The notes under the pieces are model-generated. The model was not told the origin of the DNA. It was given only the letters and a program-made list of their open reading frames with translations, and made no database searches. Below, piece by piece: positions 45,745 to 54,763 of a stretch of 64,000 bases of DNA. A program made the position numbers and the translations under genes. Origin of the DNA: Xanthomonas codiaei (GTDB lineage Bacteria > Pseudomonadota > Gammaproteobacteria > Xanthomonadales > Xanthomonadaceae); the NCBI RefSeq assembly GCF_002939785.1, contig NZ_MDEC01000019.1, positions 32,977 through 96,976 on the forward strand, given 5' to 3'. Each line of letters opens with the position of its first letter. Position 1 is the stretch's first letter.

Positions 45745-48700
45745 ATGCATGTGTTGCAGCGTCGTGCAGCCTTACTTCTGTGCGGGCTGGCCTGTGCCGG
45801 CCACGCCCAAGCCCAAGTCGTCATCAGCCAGGTCTATGGTGGTGGTGGCAATAGCGGCGCCACCCTCCGCAGCGATTTCATCGAGCTGCACAATATCGGC
45901 AGTACCACGGTCAGCCTGGACGGCTGGTCGGTGCAGTACGCCTCGGCCGCCGGCAGCAGCTGGCAGGTCACCCCGTTGGCAGGCAGCGTGCCGACCGGCG
46001 GCTATTACCTGGTCAAGCAGGCCGATGGCAGCGGCGGCAGCGTAGCGCTGCCCACGCCCGACGCCACCGGCACGCTGGCCATGAGCGGCACCGCCGGCAA
46101 GGTGGCGTTGAGCAATGCCACGGCCGCACTGAGCGGCAGCTGCCCCACCGGTTACGCCGATCTGGTCGGCTACGGCGGCAATGCCAGCTGTGCCGAAGGC
46201 AATGCGCCCACCCCCGCTCCCAGCAATACGCTGGCGGTGCTGCGCGGCGGCGACGGCTGCACCGACACCGACAACAACGCGGCCGATTTCGCCACCGGTG
46301 CGCCCACCCCGCGCAACAGCGCCAGTGCGGCGCGCCTGTGCAGCGGCGGCGGCCAGCCGGTCGCCACGCTGGCCGATGTCAGCCAGGCCGAGGGCAATAG
46401 CGGCAGCCGCAGCTTCGTGTTCACGCTGAGCCTGAGCCAGCCGGCCGGTGCCGGCGGGGTGAGCTTCACCGCCGCTACCGTCGATGGCACCGCCACCGCC
46501 GGCAGCGACTATGTCGCCTTGCCCGCGGCCACCTTGCGCATTGCCGCAGGCGAGCGCACGGCCACCATTGCGGTGGATGTGCTGGGCGACACCATCGCCG
46601 AGCCGGATGAAAGCCTCCGCTTGCAGATCAGCGGGGTCACCGGCGCGCTACCGGCCACGCTGAGCGCCACCGGCACCATCGTCAACGACGATTTCAGCCT
46701 GCTGCCGATCCACGCCATCCAGGGCAAGGGCGCACGCTCGCCGCTGGACGGCCAGGTCGTCGCCACCTCGGGCATCGTGACAGCACGCCGCAGTGCCGGG
46801 TTCTTCCTGCAAGCACCGGATAGTGAGGCCGACGCCGACCCGTCCACCTCCGAGGGCGTCTATGTCTACACCGGCAGCGCGCCGCCGGAAGCCGCCGCCG
46901 TCGGTAACCGGGTGCGCGTGCAGGGCACGGTGATAGAATACGTGCCCAGCGCCGACCCCACCCAGCCGCCGCTGACCGAAATCGGCGGCAGCGTCACCGT
47001 GCTGGCCGATTCCACCGGCAACCCGCTGCCGTCGCCGGTGATGCTGCGTGCGGACTTCCCCAACCCCAACGGCGCCTATGATCAGCTCGAAGCGCTGGAA
47101 GGCATGTGCGTGGCCGCCGCCAGCCTCACCGTCAATGCGCCCACCGGCGGCAACGTCAACGAAACCAATGCCACTGCCACCAGCAATGGCGTGTTCCATG
47201 CTGTGGTCACCGGCGTGCCGCGTGCCTACCGCGAGCCGGGCGTGCAGTTGCCCGACCCGCTGCCGGCCGGCTCGCCTGCCGGCGTGCCGCGCTGGAACAC
47301 CAACCCGGAAGTCATCGCCGTCGGCAGTGCCGGCGTGGGTGGGGAGCGACTGGACCTGGCCTCCGGCTGCCTGGTGTTCAATGTGGTCGGCCCGCTGGAC
47401 TACGGCTTCCGCCGCTACACGCTGTACCCGGAACGCACCCCGCAGGTGATCTGCAATGGTGCCGACCAACCACGCCCTGCGCCGCTGCCGCAGGCCGACG
47501 ACGTGGCCGTGGCCACCTACAACATGGAGCGCTTCTTCGACGACCAGAACGACCCGGCGATCGGCGAACCGGTGCTCACCCCGGCCGCGTTCCAGGCCCG
47601 CCTCAACAAGGCCTCGCTGGCAATCCGCAACTACCTGCATACGCCCGACGTGCTGGGCACGGTGGAAGTGGAAAGCCTGAGCGTGCTGCAGACCCTGGCC
47701 GCGCGCGTCAATGCCGACGCGGTAGCCGCCGGCCAGCAGGACCCGCGCTACGTGGCGTATCTGCAGGAAGGCAATGACGTCGGCGGCATCGACGTCGGCT
47801 TCCTGGTCAAGACCTCCGAGGTCGCCGGCGGCGTGCCGCGGGTGGAAGTGCTCTCCATTGCGCAGGAAGGCAAGACCACCACCTGGACCGAGCCGGCCGG
47901 TGGTGTCAGCCTGCTCAACGACCGCCCGCCGCTGGTGCTCACTGCCAACGTGCACCAGGCCGACGGCCGCGTGCTGCCGTTGACCGCCATCGTGGTGCAT
48001 CAGCGCTCGCTCAACGGCGCTGACACCGACGATGCGGCCGGTACCCGCATCCGCGCCAAGCGCCAGGCCCAGGCCGAGTATCTGGCGCGCCTGCTGCAGA
48101 CACGTCAGCAATTGAACCCTGACGAAAAAGTACTGGTGATGGGCGACTTCAACGCCTTCGAGTTCAACGACGGCTATGTGGATGCCATGGGCACCATCAC
48201 CGGCAAACCGGCGCCGGATGCGCAGACCGTGGTGGGCGGAGATGGCGCCGATCTGGTCGACCCGGACTACACCGACCTGACCTGGTTCAACACGCCCGAC
48301 CAGAGCTACTCGTACGCCTTCGACGGCAACGTGCAATCGCTGGACCACATCCTGGCCAGCGATGCGCTGATGCGCACGCCGCAGATCGCCTCGCTGTTGG
48401 TAGGCCATGCGCGCATCAATGCCGACTTCCCCGGCACCGCGCGCAACGATACCAATACGCCCACGCGCCTGTCCGACCACGATCCCACCGTGGTGTTGTT
48501 GCGCATGCGCAAGCAGGTCAATGCGGACCTGGGCGTGGCGGTGAGCACCGCGCGTCCCGAGGTCACCGAAGGCGAGCGTATCGAGTACACGGTGGACGTG
48601 GACAATCGCGGGCCGGAGAGCGCCGCGTTTGCCGCAGTGGCGTTGGCATTCGATGCCGCAGTGAGCCCGCGCGTCAGCGCTGCGCCGGGTTGGGTGTGCC

Positions 48701-49326
48701 AACCGCCGCAGACCGGTACGCAGACCGTGGTCACCTGCACCATCGCGTCGCTGGCGCCCGGCAATGTGCAGCGTTTTGCGGTGCAGGTGGAGGCCGGCGC
48801 CACACTGGCCGGCCGCGCGTTGCTGCTGGCGGCATCGGTGGCTTCGCAGACCCCCGATCCGCAGGTGGACAACAACACCGACACGGCCAGCGTGACCGTG
48901 CTGGCGCAGCTGCGCAGCGATCTGGCAGTGCGGCTCGATGGCCCGGCCAGCCTGCCGACCAGCGCCTTCAACGCCAGTTACCGGGTGCTGCTGGACAACA
49001 TCGGCACTGCCCCGGCACAGCGCCCCAGCGTGGTGATCGAAGGCAATACCGTGTCTGCACTGTCGCTGCTGGTTCCGCCACGCGGCTGGCGCTGCGACAA
49101 GCAGCTGCAATCGCTGCGTAGCGCACGCTTCGTCTGCAGCAGTGCGGCGTTGATGCAACCGGGCACGCAGGCGGTGTTCCAGCTGAGCGTTGCAACCCGG
49201 CCCGTCCCGGCCGCGGGCGCGGTCCGCGTGCAGGCCAGCGCCACGTCCGCATCGCCGGACGCGAACCCGGCCAACGATTCGGCGCTGATCGTCACTCCGA
49301 TCGGAGGTGGTGCGGGCCGTCGCTGA
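45745..49326 (+). CDS. Large secreted ExeM/NucH-like endonuclease
   Basis: 1193 residues from ATG 45745; signal peptide ends AGHAQA. Domains in order (numbered from this Met): lamin-tail domain (about 25-160, VVISQVYGGGGNSG..DFIELHN), Calx-beta domain (about 205-320, TATAGSDYVALPAATLRI), OB-fold/ExeM-like region (about 325-470), endonuclease/exonuclease/phosphatase domain (about 590-880, with YNMERFF, MGDFNAFEFNDG and LSDHDPTVV catalytic motifs), and two DUF11-type repeats (about 890-1190). It should be an extracellular DNase able to degrade extracellular DNA, possibly in biofilms. A terminator follows. The open frame extends 29 codons upstream of my chosen start. Confidence 0.9.
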   Translation: MHVLQRRAALLLCGLACAGHAQAQVVISQVYGGGGNSGATLRSDFIELHNIGSTTVSLDGWSVQYASAAGSSWQVTPLAGSVPTGGYYLVKQADGSGGSVALPTPDATGTLAMSGTAGKVALSNATAALSGSCPTGYADLVGYGGNASCAEGNAPTPAPSNTLAVLRGGDGCTDTDNNAADFATGAPTPRNSASAARLCSGGGQPVATLADVSQAEGNSGSRSFVFTLSLSQPAGAGGVSFTAATVDGTATAGSDYVALPAATLRIAAGERTATIAVDVLGDTIAEPDESLRLQISGVTGALPATLSATGTIVNDDFSLLPIHAIQGKGARSPLDGQVVATSGIVTARRSAGFFLQAPDSEADADPSTSEGVYVYTGSAPPEAAAVGNRVRVQGTVIEYVPSADPTQPPLTEIGGSVTVLADSTGNPLPSPVMLRADFPNPNGAYDQLEALEGMCVAAASLTVNAPTGGNVNETNATATSNGVFHAVVTGVPRAYREPGVQLPDPLPAGSPAGVPRWNTNPEVIAVGSAGVGGERLDLASGCLVFNVVGPLDYGFRRYTLYPERTPQVICNGADQPRPAPLPQADDVAVATYNMERFFDDQNDPAIGEPVLTPAAFQARLNKASLAIRNYLHTPDVLGTVEVESLSVLQTLAARVNADAVAAGQQDPRYVAYLQEGNDVGGIDVGFLVKTSEVAGGVPRVEVLSIAQEGKTTTWTEPAGGVSLLNDRPPLVLTANVHQADGRVLPLTAIVVHQRSLNGADTDDAAGTRIRAKRQAQAEYLARLLQTRQQLNPDEKVLVMGDFNAFEFNDGYVDAMGTITGKPAPDAQTVVGGDGADLVDPDYTDLTWFNTPDQSYSYAFDGNVQSLDHILASDALMRTPQIASLLVGHARINADFPGTARNDTNTPTRLSDHDPTVVLLRMRKQVNADLGVAVSTARPEVTEGERIEYTVDVDNRGPESAAFAAVALAFDAAVSPRVSAAPGWVCQPPQTGTQTVVTCTIASLAPGNVQRFAVQVEAGATLAGRALLLAASVASQTPDPQVDNNTDTASVTVLAQLRSDLAVRLDGPASLPTSAFNASYRVLLDNIGTAPAQRPSVVIEGNTVSALSLLVPPRGWRCDKQLQSLRSARFVCSSAALMQPGTQAVFQLSVATRPVPAAGAVRVQASATSASPDANPANDSALIVTPIGGGAGRR

Positions 49327-49361
49327 TCGCACTGCACCACGTCACAGTTGCCAACAGTGAC

Positions 49362-49394
49362 AAAGGGCGCGGCCTGGTCCGCGCCCTTTTTTTT
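49362..49394 (+). terminator. Terminator of the secreted nuclease gene
   Basis: Stem AAAGGGCGCGG / CCGCGCCCTTT with loop CCTGGT, followed by a run of T. Confidence 0.93.
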
Positions 49395-49503
49395 GTGCAT
49401 CCCAGCATCATTGTGTGTTGCGGTGCAGGACGTGGTTTTGCTCCACCGTCCTTAACATGGCAACTCATATCATTTGAAACTTCTTGGTGAAGGTGTCGCC
49501 GCA

Positions 49504-50592
49504 ATGAGCGTAGCCGCGCAGTTCCAGATCGACTATCTGCAATACATGGATGCGGACGGCAAGCTCGTCCGCGACGACCTGCCGGCCGACGCCGCCAACC
49601 CGCAAACCCTGCTGGCGCTGTTCAAGCGCATGCTGTTCGTGCGCACCTTCGACAGCAAGTCGGTGGCGCTGCAGCGCACCGGCAAGCTCGGCACCTATGC
49701 CGCCAGCCTGGGCCACGAGGCCACCCACGTGGGCATCGGCGCGTCGATGCGCAGCGGCGATGTGTTCGCGCCCAGCTACCGCGAATACGGCACCATGTTC
49801 GAACGCGGCGTGCGCCCGCGCGATGTGCTGTTGTACTGGGGCGGCGACGAGCGCGGCAGCGATTACCCGCGCAATGCCGATGCGGCGATCGACTTCCCGA
49901 TCTGCGTGCCGATCTCCACCCAGTGCCTGCACGCGGCCGGTTCGGCGCTGTCGTTCAAGCTGATGGGCAAGCCGCAGGTGGCGGTGGCCTGTTGCGGCGA
50001 TGGCGGCAGCTCCAAGACCGACTTCTACGCCGCGCTCAATTCGGCCGGCGCCTACAAATTGCCGTTGATCCTGTGTGTGATCAACAACGGCTGGGCGATT
50101 TCGGTGCCGCGCGCCGCGCAGACCGGCGCGCAGACGCTGGCGCAGAAAGGCCTGGCCGGTGGCCTGCATTGCCTGCAGGTGGACGGCAACGACCTGATCG
50201 CCGTGCTCGAGGCGATGCGGCAGGCGCGCGAGCGCGCCCTGGCCGGCGACGGCGGCACGGTGATCGAGTTCATGACCTACCGCCTCACCGACCACACCAC
50301 CGCCGACGATGCGCGCCGCTACCGGGGCGAGGACGAGGTCAAGCAGGCCTGGACCCGCGAACCGCTGCTGCGCCTGCGCCGCTATCTCACCGCGCAGGGC
50401 TTGTGGGACGAAGCGCAGGAAGACGCGTGGAAAACCGAATGCAGCGCGCGCATCGACGAAGAGGTCAATGTGTATCTGAACACCCCGGTGCAGCCGGTGG
50501 AAGCGATGTTCGATTACCTCTACGGCGAGCCACCGGCCGAGTTGCTGGCCCAGCGCGCCGAGGCGATGGCCCTGGAGGCGCGTCATGGATGA
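49504..50592 (+). CDS. 2-oxoacid dehydrogenase E1 component, alpha subunit
   Basis: 362 residues; thiamine-diphosphate-dependent decarboxylase subunit. The TPP motif GDGGSSKTDFYAALN..NNGWAIS is complete, and the phosphorylation-loop segment HTTADDARRYR is present. The sequence fits both pyruvate- and branched-chain-type E1 alpha; neighbours are E1 beta and E2 but no E3, so the substrate cannot be fixed. Often annotated pdhA in Xanthomonas. ATG at 49504; a more upstream start at 49474 is possible. The beta subunit gene overlaps or directly follows. Confidence 0.92.
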   Translation: MSVAAQFQIDYLQYMDADGKLVRDDLPADAANPQTLLALFKRMLFVRTFDSKSVALQRTGKLGTYAASLGHEATHVGIGASMRSGDVFAPSYREYGTMFERGVRPRDVLLYWGGDERGSDYPRNADAAIDFPICVPISTQCLHAAGSALSFKLMGKPQVAVACCGDGGSSKTDFYAALNSAGAYKLPLILCVINNGWAISVPRAAQTGAQTLAQKGLAGGLHCLQVDGNDLIAVLEAMRQARERALAGDGGTVIEFMTYRLTDHTTADDARRYRGEDEVKQAWTREPLLRLRRYLTAQGLWDEAQEDAWKTECSARIDEEVNVYLNTPVQPVEAMFDYLYGEPPAELLAQRAEAMALEARHG

Positions 50593-50671
50593 GCTCAAGC
50601 ATGTGCCCGCCGACACTGCGCAGCACGCCAGTGCCCCCTACCACGCCGCTGCCACGCGCGGAGAGATCGCC

Positions 50672-51655
50672 ATGAGTTCGCCCATCACCCTGATCGAAGC
50701 CATCACCCAGGCACTGGCCTGGGAGCTGGACCACGACCCCACGGTGCTGGTGCTGGGCGAGGACGTCGGCGTCAACGGCGGCGTGTTCCGCGCCACCGCC
50801 GGCCTGCAGCAGCGCTTCGGCAGCGAACGCGTACTGGATACCCCGCTGGACGAAACCACCATCGCCGGCCTGAGCGTCGGCCTAGCCGCGCAGGGCATGA
50901 AGCCGGTGGCCGAAGCGCAGTTCGACGGCTTCGTGTATCCCATGGTCGATCACCTGATCTGCCACGCCGCACGCCTGCGCAACCGGACCCGCGGCCGCCT
51001 GCATTGCCCGATGGTGCTGCGCGTGCCGTGGGGCGGCGGCATCCGCGCGCCGGAACATCACAGCGAAGCCAACGAAGCCATCTTCACCAACGTGCCCGGT
51101 TTGCGCGTGGTGTTGCCGTCCTCGCCGCAGCGCGCCTATGGCCTGTTGCTGGCCGCGATCCGCGACCCGGATCCGGTGATCTACATGGAGCCCAAGCGCA
51201 TCTACCGCCAGTACAAGGAAGTGGTGGCCAACGATGGCGAAGCGCTGCCGCTGGATGTGTGCTTCGTGCTGCGCGACGGCACCGATGTCACCCTGGTGGC
51301 CTGGGGCGCGCAGGTCAAGGAAGCGCTGGAAGCGGCCGACAAGCTCGCCGGCGAAGGCATCAGCGCCGAAGTCATCGACGTGGCCACGCTGCGCCCGCTG
51401 GATTTCGACACCATCGCCGAATCGGTGGCCAAGACCGGCCGCTGCGTGATCGTGCAGGAGGCCCCGCGCACCGCCGGTTTCGGCGCGGAAATTGCCGCGC
51501 GCCTGGCCGAGCAGTCCATGTACGACCTGGTGGCCCCGGTCGAACGCGTCACCGGCTACGACACGCACATCCCGCTGTTCCGGCTGGAAATGAAGTACCT
51601 GCCGAGCGTGGAGCGGATCGTCACCGCCGCGCGGCGTGCGGTGGCTGCCGGCTGA
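50672..51655 (+). CDS. 2-oxoacid dehydrogenase E1 component, beta subunit
   Basis: 327 residues from the ATG at 50672 (MSSPITLIEAITQAL), which has GGAGAG at good spacing and gives the family length. The frame is open to ATG 50585, which overlaps the E1 alpha stop, so a 29-residue extension is possible. Conserved segments: GEDVGVNGGVFRAT, DTPLDETTIAGLSVGLA, FVYPMVDHLICHAARLRNRT and PAPVERVTGYD-like VAPVERVTGYDTHIP. Often annotated pdhB. Forms the alpha2beta2 E1 with the upstream subunit. Confidence 0.92.
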   Translation: MSSPITLIEAITQALAWELDHDPTVLVLGEDVGVNGGVFRATAGLQQRFGSERVLDTPLDETTIAGLSVGLAAQGMKPVAEAQFDGFVYPMVDHLICHAARLRNRTRGRLHCPMVLRVPWGGGIRAPEHHSEANEAIFTNVPGLRVVLPSSPQRAYGLLLAAIRDPDPVIYMEPKRIYRQYKEVVANDGEALPLDVCFVLRDGTDVTLVAWGAQVKEALEAADKLAGEGISAEVIDVATLRPLDFDTIAESVAKTGRCVIVQEAPRTAGFGAEIAARLAEQSMYDLVAPVERVTGYDTHIPLFRLEMKYLPSVERIVTAARRAVAAG

Positions 51656-51656
51656 C

Positions 51657-52040
51657 ATGCGCGCCCGTCTGCTGTGCGAGCACCGCGCCGCCTACGCCAA
51701 CCCGGTCCGCTTCCACGCTGGTCAGCGGGTCAGCGTCGGCGTGCGCGACGAAGAATGGCCGGCGTTCGCCTGGGTCACCACCGATGGCGGCCGTGCCGGC
51801 TGGGCACCGCTGGCCTGGCTGCGCCCGCTGGGCGAGGGCCTGGCCGAAGCGCTGCGCGATTACGACGCACGCGAACTCGATGCCCAGGCGGGCGAGGACG
51901 TGTTGCTGCATCACGAACACGGTGGCTGGTGGTGGTCCGAGCGTGCCGATGGCGCGCAGGGCTGGCTGCCGGCGGCCGACCTGGAACTCCTCGAAGACAC
52001 CCTGCCGCCGTTGCCCGCGGCACAAGAGAATCTGCCATGA
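51657..52040 (+). CDS. SH3-like protein between E1 beta and E2
   Basis: 127 residues, starting two bases after the E1 beta stop and overlapping the E2 ATG (ATGA). FHAGQRVSVGVRDEEWPAFAWVTTDGGRAGWAPLAWL and a second half LDAQAGEDVLLHHEHGGWWWSERADGAQGWLPAADLEL look like two SH3-like repeats. No metabolic motif. Its place inside the operon, with overlaps on both sides, suggests a role linked to complex assembly or regulation; this is inference. I do not know a characterised homologue. Confidence 0.8.
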   Translation: MRARLLCEHRAAYANPVRFHAGQRVSVGVRDEEWPAFAWVTTDGGRAGWAPLAWLRPLGEGLAEALRDYDARELDAQAGEDVLLHHEHGGWWWSERADGAQGWLPAADLELLEDTLPPLPAAQENLP

Positions 52041-53578
52041 GCCAAAGCAAGACGTTTCACCTGCCCGACCTGGGCGAAGGCCTGCCCGACGCCACCATCG
52101 TCGAATGGTTCGTCGCCGAAGGCGACAGCGTGCGCCTGGACGAGCCGCTGGTGTCGATGGAAACCGCCAAGGCGGTGGTCGAGGTGCCCTCGCCGTTTTC
52201 CGGCACCGTGGTCAAGCTGGCCGGTGCGGCCGGCGATGTGATCGTGACCGGCGCGATGCTGGCGCAGTTCGCGCTGGATGCCTCGCAGCCGCAGCGCGCC
52301 GATGGCCAGGACACCGGCCACGGACATGGGCACGGTGGCGCGCAGGCGCAGACGCCCAGCACCGGCCAGAGCGCGGCCGGTCCCAGCGAGCGCGTGGTCG
52401 CATCCGACAATGGCGGTGAGATCGCCGACGCGGATGCAGACGGCGAGGCGCCGGGCGAGCGCGACGACGCCGGCACCGTGGTGGGCGCCATGCAGAGCTC
52501 CAACACCGTGCAGAGCGAACAGGCCATTGCCGTCGGCGGCGTGCGCGCCATGCCGGTGGTGCGTGCGCTTGCGCGCAAGCTGCGCGTGGACCTGGCGCAA
52601 GTGCAGGCCACCGGCGCGGACGGCACGGTGACGCTGGCCGATGTGAAGCAGGCCGCAGCCGCAGGCACCGCGCGGCCCTCACCCGGCGCGCGGGGCGCGC
52701 CGACCTCTCCCGCAAGCGGGAGAGGTGGCCTGGTCAGTGACGGGGGGAGAGGTGGCCTGGTCGGTGACGGTGGGAGAGCCAACGGAATCGCTGCAGACGG
52801 CAGAGATCGATCGGCAACGACGACCCTTCTCCCGCCTGCGGGAGAAGGTGCCCGCAGGGCGGATGAGGGCAGCACTACCCGCTCCACGCTCTCGGCCAGC
52901 GGCAAGCCGATGCGCACCCAATCGCCAGGCACCAGCGTCAAGGGCCAGCCCGAACAGCTCAAGGGCGTGCGCCGCAACATGGCGCGCGTGATGGCCGATG
53001 CGCACAGCAAGGTGGTACCAACCACGCTCAACGACGACGCCGACTTGCACGCCTGGCAGCCCGGCAACGACGTCACCGTGCGCCTGGTGCGCGCCATCGT
53101 GCGCGCCTGCCAGGCGGTGCCCGCGCTCAACGCCTGGTTCGATGGCGAGGCGCTCAACCGCACACTGCACCATCAGGTCGATATCGGCATCGCGGTGGAT
53201 ACCGAGGAAGGCTTGTTCGTGCCGGCGCTGCGCAATGCCGACATGCTCGACGCCAACGGCATCCGCGAGGGCATCAACCGCCTGCGCCAGCAGGTGGAAA
53301 CCCGCAGCATCGCCGCCTCCGAACTCAGCGGCTACACCATCTCGCTGTCCAACTTCGGCATGTTCGCCGGCCGCTATGCCACCCCGGTGGTGGTGCCACC
53401 GTGCGTGGCCATCGTCGCCGCCGGCCGCGCGCGCTACCAGCTCGTGCCGGTGATGGGCGGCGTGGAGACCCACAAGGTGATGCCGCTGTCGCTGACCTTC
53501 GACCACCGCGCCGCCACCGGCGGCGAAGCCGCACGCTTCCTGCGCGCGATGCTGGACGACCTGGCAGCCCCAAACTAG
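52037..53578 (+). CDS. 2-oxoacid dehydrogenase E2 component (dihydrolipoyl acyltransferase)
   Basis: 513 residues: one lipoyl domain (about 1-80, lipoyl Lys45 in METAKAV), a His/Gly/Ala-rich linker, peripheral-subunit-binding domain (about 170-208, AMPVVRALARKLRVDL..GTVTLADV), a second linker (about 209-300) and a catalytic core to the end. The second linker carries an unusual insert of about 60 residues derived from REP DNA with a 9-residue tandem repeat (GRGGLVSDG). The catalytic motif near 489-495 reads DHRAATGG, where most E2 have HxxxDG. Function: transfers acyl groups from lipoate to CoA and forms the complex core. Confidence 0.92.
   Translation: MSQSKTFHLPDLGEGLPDATIVEWFVAEGDSVRLDEPLVSMETAKAVVEVPSPFSGTVVKLAGAAGDVIVTGAMLAQFALDASQPQRADGQDTGHGHGHGGAQAQTPSTGQSAAGPSERVVASDNGGEIADADADGEAPGERDDAGTVVGAMQSSNTVQSEQAIAVGGVRAMPVVRALARKLRVDLAQVQATGADGTVTLADVKQAAAAGTARPSPGARGAPTSPASGRGGLVSDGGRGGLVGDGGRANGIAADGRDRSATTTLLPPAGEGARRADEGSTTRSTLSASGKPMRTQSPGTSVKGQPEQLKGVRRNMARVMADAHSKVVPTTLNDDADLHAWQPGNDVTVRLVRAIVRACQAVPALNAWFDGEALNRTLHHQVDIGIAVDTEEGLFVPALRNADMLDANGIREGINRLRQQVETRSIAASELSGYTISLSNFGMFAGRYATPVVVPPCVAIVAAGRARYQLVPVMGGVETHKVMPLSLTFDHRAATGGEAARFLRAMLDDLAAPN
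52704..52869. repeat. REP-derived insert inside the E2 linker
   Basis: A hairpin CTCTCCCGCAAGCGGGAGAG (52705-52724), a 27-bp tandem repeat (copies start 52720 and 52747) and a second REP unit CCTTCTCCCGCCTGCGGGAG..GGCGGATGAGGG (52823-52869) are all in frame. The same REP unit occurs in spacers at 41081 and 43894. Confidence 0.85.
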
Positions 53579-53754
53579 ACGCTTTCTGCGGTGGCACCCA
53601 AGGTGCCACCGCGCGGCGTCGAAAAGCAGCAGCATGTACTTCGCAAGCTGCCCCGTTTTGCGAAATTCAGTAGCGTGGACACGATGCAGGCGCGAACCTG
53701 TTGATCAGGCCTCGCAATCTACGCGCTGTCTGATCGGGCTCCTGATGCTTATGC

Positions 53755-53773
53755 AAAAGGGATCGTCCCTTTT
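53755..53773. terminator. Bidirectional terminator between E2 and effector genes
   Basis: AAAAGGGA-TCG-TCCCTTTT, with T runs on both strands, lies between the converging E2 and effector genes. Confidence 0.75.
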
Positions 53774-53790
53774 CTGACGCTGCTCCTTCG

Positions 53791-54705
53791 CTAGCCTTCG
53801 GATTTTGGCTTGTAGTTCTGCCAGATCTCCGGCTCTTGCTCCCAGGGCGGCGCGCATTGTTCAAATTCAAGATGATGCCTGGTGGGCGAATCCCCCGCGT
53901 GGTGCACTTCGCTGTAGAACTGAACACACTGCTGGTAGCCGGAATCGTCGCGATTGCGATAAAGGTGCCTTAGCTCCGAGTCGGTAACGCTTGTCCCAGC
54001 GTAGTATCCATGTTTATAGAATGGCATTTTGGCTGGCGCCGAAGTCATCTCGCCACGACTGCTCAGGCCAAAGGCGACATCGCGACCGGTCTCAACAGCG
54101 AAATCCAGGGCACCTTTGGATTTTTTCTTGAAAACGTTGGTTTCATTGAGGACCGCTTGCTTCTCTACATCTCTGTAGGTTCTTCCTGCCAAGGCCTCTG
54201 GATCACCAAGCATCGACATCGCCCTACTCATATCGGGCGTTTCGTTGCTGAAGTTCTCTCTGTTGTGATCGTTCACGGCGGACGCCCACTTCGGATTTGC
54301 TCGCAAATGATCGGCAAAATGCTGATTCAATTCCGGACAACGCTCCTCCGGGTCGAATGATGGATGACCACCCAGGAACTGACGCACAGTAATCGGTATA
54401 TTATCCAAGCTATGCATCATGGCGGCGTCGTCCCCGTCATGCGCCCAGCGCAGGAGTTTCTCCTGCGCCTCCTGACGGCCAAAGAAGAGCGTATTTTCAA
54501 TCTGTCCAACAAGACGGCGCTTGGAACTTTCTGGCGCTTGCGATTGCCTCGGCGCGGGCCTCAGCCCCTCGAATCTTCCGGACGAAGATGTACTGGAACT
54601 GATGGAATCGGGACTAGGACATTCTTCTTGGTACTGCAAAGAGTTCACAGTGTGTGTCGCCGGAGAGTTCGGCAAGCTGCTGCACTTGGAGATACATGAA
54701 CCCAT
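53791..54705 (-). CDS. Candidate type III secreted effector with N-myristoylation motif
   Basis: 304 residues. The N-terminus MGSCISKC fits host N-myristoylation (Gly2, Ser6) with Cys4 and Cys8 as possible palmitoylation sites, as in XopE- and XopJ-type effectors. Residues 9-60 are rich in Ser and Pro (PSPDSISSSTSSSG), as expected for a secretion region; the rest is a folded domain with several His/Trp/Asp-rich stretches (HPSFDPEERCPELNQHF, SEVHHAGDSPTRHHLEFEQC). I do not recognise the family and claim no enzyme activity. ATG 54705 has GAGGT at seven bases. A PIP box and -10 box (54764-54825) precede it, implying HrpX control. Base composition is clearly more AT-rich than both neighbours, suggesting horizontal gain. 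The gene stands alone between a housekeeping operon and a helicase. Confidence 0.78.
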   Translation of the reverse strand: MGSCISKCSSLPNSPATHTVNSLQYQEECPSPDSISSSTSSSGRFEGLRPAPRQSQAPESSKRRLVGQIENTLFFGRQEAQEKLLRWAHDGDDAAMMHSLDNIPITVRQFLGGHPSFDPEERCPELNQHFADHLRANPKWASAVNDHNRENFSNETPDMSRAMSMLGDPEALAGRTYRDVEKQAVLNETNVFKKKSKGALDFAVETGRDVAFGLSSRGEMTSAPAKMPFYKHGYYAGTSVTDSELRHLYRNRDDSGYQQCVQFYSEVHHAGDSPTRHHLEFEQCAPPWEQEPEIWQNYKPKSEG

Positions 54706-54763
54706 CTTGGCTACCTCGCATTAACTTTGGCCTAGCGTGGCCTTGATCATCGTAGTAACAAAT

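Noticed and set aside
46648..49332. 894-residue open frame antisense to the secreted nuclease
   Set aside because: It is a high-GC shadow frame; the sense frame has clear signal peptide and catalytic motifs, and the antisense product is dominated by Arg, His, Ala and Gly with no domain.
53791..54705. ADP-ribosyltransferase assignment for the effector candidate
   Set aside because: A GTSVT segment and an E-F-E near the C-terminus could be read as S-T-S and E-x-E motifs, but the spacing and surrounding residues are not convincing. No activity is claimed.
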